Made by a program: the position numbers and the translations under genes. From Nematostella vectensis (taxonomy: Eukaryota; Cnidaria; Anthozoa; Actiniaria; Edwardsiidae), in contig NC_064037.1 in assembly GCF_932526225.1 (NCBI RefSeq), positions 5,537,703 to 5,601,702 of the forward strand: a DNA stretch of 64,000 nucleotides. Reading direction: 5' to 3'. Below are positions 44,946 through 53,857 of this stretch, piece after piece. Below the pieces are notes generated by a model, which was not told where the DNA came from, searched no databases, and worked only from the letters and a program-made list of their open reading frames with translations. Position 1 is the first letter of the stretch, and every line of letters begins with the position of its first letter.

Positions 44946-46640
44946 TGGGTTGGGGATCTAAAGCCTGCGCAAGTAGCAAGGTACTTGTAAAGATCTAACT
45001 GCAGGCTGAACAGCAGCCTTATACTTGGCAAGGGTATTAATTGATTTGACGTCGTTGGGGAGCAAATTCCAGATTCTTATGGCTCTAGCGAAAAAAGAAT
45101 AGTTGAAAGCTAGGGTATTTGCTTGCAATTGGTTATAATACAGCTCTTTGCGCCTGGTTGATCTGGTTGATCGCGTGACAAGATCAGGTAATTTAGCATA
45201 TATAAGACTATTATGAAATTTATAAAATAAGATAGCCTGACTAGTTAAACGTCTTTGTTCAAGAGTGTCCCAAGATAGGTCTTTAACAAGTTTTGTGGTA
45301 CTTGCATACGGGTCATATGTGTTGGTGACGAACCGTGCAGCGTTCTTTTGCACTTGTTCCAGGCGATTGACATCGGTATCAGTATAAGGGTTCCAAGCTG
45401 GAGCTGCGTACTCAAGAATAGGTCTTACTAAGGTGAAGTATGCTCTCTCTTTAACTAGCTGACTGCATGGTTTCAAAGTCCTGCGAAGAAGACCAAGAAC
45501 TTTGTTTGCCTTTTCCGAGATTTTAGATGCGTGGGGGCCCCAGCGAAGATTGGAGGAACAGCGTACTCCAAGGTAATCTTGCTCTGCAACTTTGGATAGA
45601 GACTTATTGTTGATGGAGTAAGTATGCAAGGATGGTTTGCGCTTGTTTGTGATAGAAAGCAGATGACACTTAGACACGTTGAATTCCATTTGCCAATCAT
45701 TTGACCATTTAGTTAAGTTATCCAGGTCTTGCTGGAGCACTTGATGATCATCTGCAGACCTGATATTGCGATAGACTACAGTATCATCAGCAAATAAACG
45801 TAGGTGAGACCTGGTGCAGAGAGTAATGTCGTTGATGAACAAGAGGAAGAGCGCCGGACCCAACACAGAGCCTTGAGGAACGCCTGAGGTCACTGGAGTA
45901 CAGCTGGAGTGGGTACCATTCACAGAGACAAATTGTGTTCTAACAGATAAGAAACTAGTGATCCATTGGCAAGTCTTACCGCAGATACCATAACTACGGA
46001 GCTTATACAAAAGTTTGGAATGCGAGACTTTATCAAAGGCTTTACTGAAGTCGAGTAATAGAGCATCAACCTGGCCTTGATTATTAAGAGAAGTAGCCCA
46101 GTCATAAGTAGTAAGAACAAGCTGCGTCTCACAAGAAAAACCAGAACGAAAACCGTGTTGCAAATCAGATAAGATGTTGTTCATAGCAGTGTGACTGTTC
46201 AGATGGCTTAGCACTATATGTTCCATAACTTTACAGCATATACAAGTCAGGGATATGGGACGGTAGTTCTCAGGGTTGTCCTTGCTGGATTTTTTGAAGA
46301 CAGGGACTACCAAAGCTTTTAACCAGTCTTCAGGCAAAATACCTGAGTCAAAACTTTGCTGGAAGATAAACGTGAGCACATTTGAGATCTCAGATGATAG
46401 ATCACGGAGGATTCTTGGAGAAAGACCATCCGGTCCAACAGACTTAGATGGATTGAGACTTTCAAGCTGCTTACGAATGCCAGGCTCGGTAAAGATAATA
46501 TCTTTAATTGTAGGGTAACTAGAAGTCGACAGATCTGGAAGTTGACCATTATCACTAGTGAAAACGCTCTGGAAATGATGGTTAAGAGCCTCAGCTTTAT
46601 CTGCATCTGATATAAAAAGCATGATCTAAAAAGCATAGTA
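44946..46640 (-). mobile_element. CR1/Jockey-group LINE, 5'-truncated
   Basis: The 3' portion of a non-LTR retrotransposon in minus orientation. It holds the reverse transcriptase and C-terminal region but no endonuclease and no ORF1, and ends in a simple-repeat tail. Truncation at the 5' end (about 46640) is the usual outcome of target-primed reverse transcription. Confidence 0.85.
44958..46622 (-). CDS. LINE reverse transcriptase (partial ORF2)
   Basis: A 554-residue open frame. RT motifs are in order: PSKSVGPDGLSPR (about 58-70), PVFKKSSKDNPENYRPISLT (about 106-125), LLLDFSKAFDKVSH (about 187-200, first catalytic Asp), SGVPQGSVLGPALF (about 243-257), LFADDTVVYR (about 277-286, FADD catalytic pair), and the thumb/C-terminal block with WQMEFNVSKCHLL, YLGV and LEYAAPAWNP. 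The N-terminal apurinic endonuclease is missing, so the first Met is not the native start. Style and C-terminus fit CR1/Jockey-group elements; the exact clade is not certain. The frame is undamaged, suggesting a fairly young copy. Confidence 0.9.
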   Translation of the reverse strand: MLFISDADKAEALNHHFQSVFTSDNGQLPDLSTSSYPTIKDIIFTEPGIRKQLESLNPSKSVGPDGLSPRILRDLSSEISNVLTFIFQQSFDSGILPEDWLKALVVPVFKKSSKDNPENYRPISLTCICCKVMEHIVLSHLNSHTAMNNILSDLQHGFRSGFSCETQLVLTTYDWATSLNNQGQVDALLLDFSKAFDKVSHSKLLYKLRSYGICGKTCQWITSFLSVRTQFVSVNGTHSSCTPVTSGVPQGSVLGPALFLLFINDITLCTRSHLRLFADDTVVYRNIRSADDHQVLQQDLDNLTKWSNDWQMEFNVSKCHLLSITNKRKPSLHTYSINNKSLSKVAEQDYLGVRCSSNLRWGPHASKISEKANKVLGLLRRTLKPCSQLVKERAYFTLVRPILEYAAPAWNPYTDTDVNRLEQVQKNAARFVTNTYDPYASTTKLVKDLSWDTLEQRRLTSQAILFYKFHNSLIYAKLPDLVTRSTRSTRRKELYYNQLQANTLAFNYSFFARAIRIWNLLPNDVKSINTLAKYKAAVQPAVRSLQVPCYLRRL

Positions 46641-46654
46641 TGACAACCAAACTT

Positions 46655-46990
46655 GACAGGTGTCATGTATCAAGGGAGGTGCAAAACTGTGGTCACGTGA
46701 TTTGTGAAAATATGCTAACGTCATCAAAATAAGAAATATTTATATTTCACGAAGGAAACATCGTATGGCAACACCAAACTCGGTGTCATGTATGTTTCAA
46801 GTGGGGTGCAATGAGATGGTCACGTGACTTCATTGATGACGTCACTACGTTAAACTACCCTGACGCCGAAACATCGTAGACAACTATGTAGATGTCAAGG
46901 GTGGTGGGAAGGGGGTTTAACAAGTTGGTCGCGTGATCTGTGAAATCGTTGACGTCGTCAAAGAAGAAATATAATAATAATATTTAAGAT
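46655..46990. repeat. Diverged tandem repeat, about 110-120 bp x3
   Basis: Three copies share GGTGTCATGTAT..CAAG..GG.GGTGCAA, then TGGTCACGTGA and a TGACGTCA/AACGTCATC block. Each unit therefore carries an E-box (CACGTG) and a CRE-like TGACGTC. Confidence 0.7.
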
Positions 46991-47059
46991 TTCTTAAATT
47001 ATTAAGCGACAATAAGCAAAGATTTGGTCGTTTGGTGCTTCGCTTTCAGGTATTGCCTA

Positions 47060-47500
47060 AATAGGCTTGGTTTCTAGCCGTGGTTACGTCGCGCTCTCCT
47101 CCTCCACTGACGGCTGGGCACGCGGTCGAGACACCATGACCGTGACGTCACATCGTCACCGTCTGATCGCTTTCGTTGTGATAATTATGCTAATGACGGA
47201 CTTTCGAGTGGTAAGTTTCTGATTGGCTAATCCAGACAAAGCTTCATACCCTGCGCCCAGCCGTGGAATGGGAAAGGATCGCGGGCGCACCGAAATCATC
47301 ACGGCTGGAGACCGAGCCTACCTGCTAGCCGGCTCTCCGGAGTATCGGGACTCCTGTGGATTCCTTCCGGGATTCCACAGGAGACCCGAAACTCCGAAAA
47401 CAGTAATTCGAGTTATCCGAGTTAATGTTATCGGGAATGCCTCTTAAGTTTCAGAGGTGTAATAAACCTGGCTCTCTACATTTACATTGGTGATTGTGAA
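47060..47500 (+). other. Possible LTR remnant with PBS-like end
   Basis: AATAAA at 47461 is followed by CTCTACATTTACATTGGTGA. A TACA end followed by a TGGTGA is the layout of an LTR end plus primer-binding site in Ty3/gypsy elements. The region also holds a strong hairpin (47351-47383, CTCCTGTGGATTCC against GGATTCCACAGGAG). No pol sequence follows and the left boundary is not clear. Confidence 0.3.
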
Positions 47501-47688
47501 TCCCTCGTCTTCACAGATAAGGACGTTAAGTCGGAGGTCCCGTCTCTCACCGCACATCATTAACCTGTATTGGGGGATGTAAAAGAACCGCTGGGGACGC
47601 TGGCCCGTGGCACCATCTTCAGTGACAATGCTTACACACTAACTCACTCATGATTGTAAACTGCGTGGAGCAGTCTGTATCTACACAC

Positions 47689-48122
47689 TGACGAGTTACA
47701 TTGAAGCGCATTTAGTCATTTCGTATGTCAAAGTGCGCTATACAAATGCCACTGACGAGATAAGTCAGTCACATGTGAAGCGCATTTGATCATTTCGTAT
47801 GTTAACGTGCACTATACAAATGCCACTGATGGGTAAAGTCAGTCACATGTGAAGCGCATTCGATCATTTCGTATGTTAAAGGGCGCTATACAAATGCCAC
47901 TGACGAGTAAAGTCAGTCACATGTGAAGCGCATTTGATCATTTCGTATGTTAAAGGGCGCTATACAAATGCCACTGATGGGTAAAGTCATTCACATGTGA
48001 AGCGCATTTGATCATTTCGTATGTTGAAGGGCGCTATACAAATGCCACTGACGAGTAAAGTCAGTCACATGTGAAGCGCATTTGATCATTTCGTATGTTA
48101 AAGTGTGCTATACAAATGCCAA
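47689..48122. repeat. About 73-bp tandem repeat, six copies
   Basis: The unit is GTGAAGCGCATTTGATCATT, TCGTATGTTAAAGTGCGCTA, TACAAATGCCACTGACGAG and TAAAGTCAGTCACAT. The first copy is diverged and the others differ by a few bases. The GCGCTATACAAATG core resembles the 3' tail shared by CR1/L2-like LINEs and their SINEs. Confidence 0.9.
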
Positions 48123-48284
48123 ACATTACATTTTTTTTAACATTACAATGTTCTTAGCCATATTATTAGCACTTGGATCAGATCAGAATACACTTTTCAC
48201 AATGTGCGGTCTCCGGGAATTTCTATGAGCTACCTTCTTATAGCTCACTTAATTTATTATTTGATTTCGAATGACATTGAGGTC

Positions 48285-49214
48285 TCAACTCTCAGTGTCT
48301 CCGTGCGTCACATCTCTATTTTTCTTGATAACTCTTTTTCTAGCCTTATTGCAATAGTCTTTGATTATCTCTATAAACGCTTGCCGAAAGTTCGAGCTCT
48401 GACAGGAATAAATAAGAGGGTTAATTGCGGCATCCAGAAAATATATTGCAAATGCGATATTACGAATATCTGTTTTCACGCCAATGTATAGTCGCAGTGT
48501 ATGTATGATTGCCACTGGCAAAAAACACGAGACAAACACGACAGTAACGCATGCTGATCTTTTGAAGAGTTTTTGTCGCATCGCAGCTTCTTCTGCCGCC
48601 GAAATGTTCTGTGGGGCCACAGAGTTTTTAAAGTAGAGCTCTTTTACTATACAACCATAGCAAAATAGCATAACTAAGCAAGGAATGAATATAACAAGAG
48701 AAAAAGCTATGATGATATAGGTTTTGTAGTTTACATATTTGTGACTACATTCACCATTTTCGAAAACACTGAAGACGTACAAAGGAAGCGTCACCCCCAA
48801 AGAAATAATCCAGCTCGCAACAATCGCATACTTGACGGTGTCTTCTCGTAGTTTATAACTGTCTTGCAACGGGTGAATAACTGCTTGGTAGCGCTCGATA
48901 GCTAAGATGGCAAGAGTCAGCGTGGATGCACTCGTTGTAGTCACGGGTAAATTACCAATGTAGAAAATTTTGCAAAAAATGTCTGGGAAGTTGTCAAGTG
49001 TGAACAAGTAAGGTATTCCACATATGATGGCGAAGACGATGGTGGCCAGGTCTGCCGCGGCGACGTTTGCAAGAAGGTAATTTGTAGTGCTTCTTAGAAG
49101 GCGTTTTCTGCGAACGGCAGCTATCACGAGGACATTACCCGGAATTCCCACAAAAAGTGTTGTACATAAAACTACCCCGTAAAACAAGTTTCTTAATGTT
49201 CTTAACAAGCCCAT
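48285..49214 (-). CDS. Class A (rhodopsin-like) G-protein-coupled receptor
   Basis: A single-exon, 309-residue seven-helix receptor in the plasma membrane. Landmarks: GNVLV in TM1, NVAAADLA (conserved Asp) in TM2, Cys at the start of TM3 (IFCKIFYIG) with ERY at its end, a second-loop Cys (ENGECSHK), the TM5 Pro (FIPCLV), CFLP in TM6 where many members have CWLP, and INPLIY in TM7 followed by a helix-8 SSNFRQAF. The style is peptide/amine-like and the ligand cannot be told. The ATG at 49214 leaves only about ten residues before TM1. The frame stays open upstream to 49277 without another ATG, so a short 5' exon is possible. An expanded set of single-exon receptors like this is typical of anthozoans. 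Confidence 0.9.
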   Translation of the reverse strand: MGLLRTLRNLFYGVVLCTTLFVGIPGNVLVIAAVRRKRLLRSTTNYLLANVAAADLATIVFAIICGIPYLFTLDNFPDIFCKIFYIGNLPVTTTSASTLTLAILAIERYQAVIHPLQDSYKLREDTVKYAIVASWIISLGVTLPLYVFSVFENGECSHKYVNYKTYIIIAFSLVIFIPCLVMLFCYGCIVKELYFKNSVAPQNISAAEEAAMRQKLFKRSACVTVVFVSCFLPVAIIHTLRLYIGVKTDIRNIAFAIYFLDAAINPLIYSCQSSNFRQAFIEIIKDYCNKARKRVIKKNRDVTHGDTES

Positions 49215-49807
49215 CTCCAATCTAAAGAATTCTTCAGGTATTAAGGATTTGGAGATATTCCGGAGATATTCGGGGGCTCATTCAGACTTGTCAAATGTTA
49301 CAATGTGCCTCTATGAAGCGTGTTCCGTAAGATTTTCGGTTGTGTTTTGCACTTGTTTGTCTAGGCTCGGTGGCTCTTTGGCACAATTTGCTGCTTCTGG
49401 CACTTCTCAAGTGCAAAGTAATAACGGGACTGCCTTTTTATTCCAGATCTAATTTACTCTCCAAACAAACTGTCGGCAGGCGAGTTAATATGACGAATCA
49501 AAATGCCGCCCAGCGCACAAATTAATAATATAAAAAAGACAGCAACTCTTGTCTGATTGCAATTTCAAATGTATTATCATTCTTTTATCCCGGGACGGAA
49601 ATGAAAATACTATTTTTAGCTACAAGCAGGAGAGCAGGATTGTGTATTTCAGATCATGTCGCTTTTTTATAGCGACATAGGAAAGGAGTCACTGTTTTTT
49701 TTTTTTTTAATAATAAAACCACAAGAGTGTCTTTAAATTAGCTGAAATGTGCCTTTTTTGACGTGCTCTTCTTCTTTTCTCGAAAAGCCAGTCAAGCGAC
49801 GTTGCGT

Positions 49808-50148
49808 AGTCTGAGACCCTGTCCCGGCAACCTTTTTGTTATGGATACGGGTAACGACCTCCAGAGTGTAACAGTTTGAAAACGATACCCTTTTGGTGCC
49901 GTGGGGACGGACGAAAACGGAACCTTTCGAAAACGATGGCGTGATAACTCAGGTCCAGTCCACTTGGCGCGCGAGTACGCAGGCGCTGTAGAACTTGTTA
50001 TCGTTATCGTATCGTTTCTGCGTTTTCGTTGGGACGGGCCGTATCAAAATGAGAACGCTTCGTGTGGACTCGGATTGTTTTGAAAACGGAACAAAAAGGT
50101 TGCGTTTTGAAACGAAAACGGATACGTGGGGACGGGGCCTGAGCTACC
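49808..50148. mobile_element. MITE with AAAACG-rich interior
   Basis: About 340 bp. The ends AGTCTGAGACCCTGTCCCGG and the reverse complement of GGGACGGGGCCTGAGCTAC match imperfectly. The interior is built from GAAAACG / CGTTTTC motifs in both orientations (for example GAAAACGGAACCTTTCGAAA and TTGCGTTTTGAAACGAAAAC). It is non-coding and the superfamily is not certain. Confidence 0.6.
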
Positions 50149-50214
50149 CCGTGGCATGGTATATATATAGACTATATATATAGATATATTTAGACTGTTT
50201 AAATGCCATACTGT

Positions 50215-51490
50215 AATTTGAAGGTATCAATTTAGTGGTGATTCTCTCCTTTATTTGACTGAATATTCAGAAAAATTAATCTGGAAATTAAAATCCACAA
50301 ATGTATCTCCTTCAATGCATTACATATTGGTGCACCCACCATTTACCATATAATGGCCTTGTTGTTGTTGGCCTACTCCAAAATGAATGCAATCGAGAAA
50401 AAACAGATTGATTTTGGAAGCAAACCCTAAAAAAATACATCTAAGACATCACTGACAGTGCTAAAATGCTAACTTCTAATTTCAAACCAAACCCTTTCAT
50501 TGATCTATGTTTGGGGTAGAGAGGAAACAGCAAAGAATATCAATTGATTAAAAAATAGTCGACGGGAGAGGAGAAATAAAGGAAATCGACTCAACTTGAA
50601 AGGTTTGGTGAAAAAAATATGAATAATGAAAATAATTTGATTGGGCATTTATTGACATTTCCCCTTTCCCATTATCTTAACCCTTCCACCACCACAGGCC
50701 TCTAAAGAGGCCAAGCCTATGCTATCCAAGCTATGTGAACATAGCTTCAAATTCTATTATTGAAAAAGAACATGGTTGTTGCTTAGTGTTATATAGTTTA
50801 AGTATCTTGTCCTAAAAAAACCCTTCCCCTCATAAAAGTCCCATTAATGTACATTTGTAAAGCTACATTCTGACAAGCTTTGTCCTTACAAAGAACAAGT
50901 AATGGATTAAACAGGATTCCAAAGATATTATATAGTGTCAGACACAGTTTTAGATGAGATGCAATACTGAAGTTTCCATGTGGTGATTTCCCATCCTCAT
51001 GGGAATTAATATCTACAAATATACATCCAGTAAAGCATTATATTTTGGTGTTTTTAGAAGCCCTGGATCCAACCATTCCAGTAAAATAAAACTAAACCTC
51101 TAAAATAAATGTAATGGGAAAGAGACTGACTTGGAAAGGAAATCCTAAAAAAAGATATAAGTGAAAGTACTAAATGAAAATTTCTAATTTAAAAATCAAA
51201 TTTATTCATTAATTTATTTTTTGTGTAGAGGGGAAATAGCAAATAGCATCAATTGCATAAAAATAGGAGAAGTAGGAGAAGTAAAAGGAAGAAATATGAC
51301 TCTTCTTTAAATGTTTGAAAAGAAAATATAACAATAATAATTATATGATAATTATATTCAGTACTTTCCTAAAATATTTCCATTATCTTTAGGTTGATAA
51401 AAAACTGTTTTCTTTACAGATTTATTATTTAAAAAGCAAAAGTTTGTTTTTAGTTTTTATATTGTATAAGTATCTTGTTCTAAAAAAAAC
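50215..51490. repeat. Old diverged tandem duplication, about 0.7 kb
   Basis: 50215-50825 and 50965-51490 share a series of blocks in the same order: TGGTGATT...ATTAAT, CACAAATGTATCTCC / TACAAATATACATCCAG, TAAAAAAATACATCTAAG / TAAAAAAAGATATAAGTG, GGGGTAGAGAGGAAACAGCAAA / TGTGTAGAGGGGAAATAGCAAA, and AAGTATCTTGTCCTAAAAAAA / AAGTATCTTGTTCTAAAAAAA. No coding potential is seen in either copy. Confidence 0.65.
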
Positions 51491-52178
51491 ATATTGAGTG
51501 TGTACTGCTGAATCACATAGTAATGAACTAGTCATTTGAGCCCCCTCCCTCATGGCCCCGCAGAAGCCAGGGGTTAATGTGGGGTTTTAGACCACTTTTT
51601 AACCAGAATATGTCAAGAGAGGTGGTGGTATTGACTGTTTTTTACTCTTAACTTGGAAACATGCTTTTAAAAAGTCTAATCCCCCACCCTTTCCTGGGAC
51701 CATGGAAGTGGGTGTACCAAATGACTAGTGAATAAGAACTCCCTACTGTTCTCTTCAAGACATGGTTTTTAATTCCCATGTCTTCCAGTCTTTAGCATTC
51801 ATCTTGGCCCTTCAGGTAGTTCCTGGTTCATGAAAGAGTGAAAACAATTATTTATTATATCTTTCAAAACAATCTTTTCATCAAGCCATTTATAATCTAA
51901 CTAATTTTCCACAACTATTTGAAAAAAATAAACACATGAGATGCAAGATTCAGACAATAACAACAATACATATTGACAATAGGGGTTGATTTTTTTTATC
52001 CTCGGTAAGGAAAATTTCTCTTGTAAATTGAAAAAGTTGCTGTATTTTCTAAGAATATGTATCTTCTTAGGACTAAGAGCACAGGATATAAAGACAAGAA
52101 CGGTCTTTTTTAGCAGTAGTTGACAAATGCAACACGATATTGGTTAGCCTTTATGAAATATCCCAACACAATCAATCT
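51491..52178. other. Intergenic, no gene supported
   Basis: AT-rich with no recognisable features before the retroelement tail at 52180. Confidence 0.35.
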
Positions 52179-52179
52179 G

Positions 52180-52265
52180 CCCTGAAGAAGTCTTATTAAA
52201 GTCGAAAATTTGGCAGAGTCGAATCCAAGTTTTTCGTGTATTGTATTTTATTCAACACAACCAAG
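52180..52265 (+). mobile_element. Penelope-like or LINE tail fragment
   Basis: CCTGAAGAAGTCTTATTAAA then GTCGAAAATTTGGCAGAGTCGAAT and a ...TCGTGTATTGTATTTTATTCA tail. The same sequence, in both orientations, makes up the insertion at 53347-53514. The CTGAAGAAG..GTCGAAA style is seen at the 3' ends of Penelope-like and related retroelements. Confidence 0.45.
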
Positions 52266-52269
52266 AATA

Positions 52270-53330
52270 TAGATAAAAAGAAGAATGTCAAAACAAAAGC
52301 TGTTATGCTCAAATAATTTGATTACTAAATTAAGTACTCGCATTCTTAAAGCAAAAAAAAGGACAACAAAAGCCCAATAACTATCATATCCTCAATAGAC
52401 AATACAAATCGTCGTCCGAAACTCACCTTGCATTGTTTTTTTTTCGCTTTCTTGTGGTTGTGCTCGCTTTTTAATGTTAACTGCTACTTGCTTAAATGTA
52501 CTAGCTAAAACCAGATAAATCTTGGCGTGAATGAATGTTAGTAGATCTCCTCTAGTAGACTTTATCCTTAAGTCACAAAATTTGAGGCAAAATAAATAAT
52601 CATCGCATAATCGACAAGAACTTTTTCCCTTGCTCCGTGCTTGTATTTAGTCGCCATTTCGGGGCCGAGTGGGGCCTGGGAGTCGCGCGGCTGACTGACT
52701 GGCTGGCTGGCTGGCGAGTGACACCACAGGATACCCGCGCGATGACCACAAAAACCAAGTCGCATACCTATACCATATTTCTATGCCTATGGAGCTACGC
52801 GCGCGGCCTGCGGCCGCGCTTAGCTCCGCTATTATTCAGTTATAATATTGGGTCGTTATGTCCTTTGGCGTGATTTGTCGTTGATAACCTTTCTTCTTTG
52901 TACATTAACAAGCATCTTACTCAACCAGGAGTACATTAGGAGTAACGCACGCGTTCTCCTGACCAATAACAAAAAGTAAATTAACGTCATCAGTGCTGAT
53001 GCGCTAGTCGTTTTGCTTTAGTTTTTTTAAAGACTCTAACTTGGCCAAAGAGGGGGGATTATCCTCGTCTTGCTCTTCCAATTCCAATTTATGAAGTTTA
53101 CTTTCTTTTTCTTGATCCCCAGTTTTCATGTCAATTAAAGACTCTTAAATAAAAGTTTTAAAAAGTATATTTTGTTTGAGAATGAGGAGTAACGTTCTCC
53201 TGTTGGGCTAACGATTTCATCAAAATCTTTCAAGTTTTCTCAATAAATATTCGCGCATCCCATTTTTAGCGACACTTCATTTTCGTATCATCATAATTTC
53301 GTGAATTTCTATCAGTCGCGCCAAAGTGTA
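52270..53330. other. Intergenic, no gene supported
   Basis: A short CTGACTGACTGGCTGGCTGG simple repeat near 52690 and a small GC-rich palindromic patch (GCGCGCGGCCTGCGGCCGCG, 52798-52817). No gene is seen. Confidence 0.35.
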
Positions 53331-53346
53331 ATCAAGGTACGCTAGA

Positions 53347-53514
53347 ATAAAAACAAAAAGCCCAAATAGTCGTGTTCGTGAACCAGAAGATTGATACAAT
53401 ACACCAAAAACGGGTATTCGACTCTGCCAAATTTTCGTCTATAATAAGACTTCTTTAGGGGAGACTTCAAGTCAGCCTTGAAGAAGTCTTATTATAGACG
53501 AAAATTTAGCAGAG
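53347..53514. mobile_element. Short retroposon with inverted halves and 15-bp TSD
   Basis: Flanked by TCAAGGTACGCTAGA at 53332-53346 and again at 53515-53529. Inside, arms 53420-53455 and 53481-53516 are near-perfect inverted repeats of the tail sequence also seen at 52180. A 15-bp duplication points to target-primed reverse transcription rather than a DNA transposon, and the inverted arrangement to twin priming or a Penelope-like head-to-head copy. Confidence 0.7.
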
Positions 53515-53857
53515 TCAAGGTACGCTAGAGTGTTCTCTGGGTACGCGCAGCACAGGAATCCCAAATATAGGAATTCATCGTATAAAAAAAAAAAAAAAAA
53601 AAAAACTCGCCAAGGATTACTCTCCCCGTCTCCCCATTTTTTGCAATTTGCTATTCCTTAGATCGACCCAAAAGCTATAAGAATAGACCTCGTTCTGATG
53701 CTACTAGCGTGGTATAGCTGTGGTAAGTTACTTTCTTGGAGACTGGCACTACTTAGAACGTAAACTTGTGAGCATGCGCGATCACGATCTCTCTTGAACG
53801 GTCACCGTCGCTGTTAGAAAAAGGTTGCGGAATCCTTCCCTAAAATATCACACAAAA

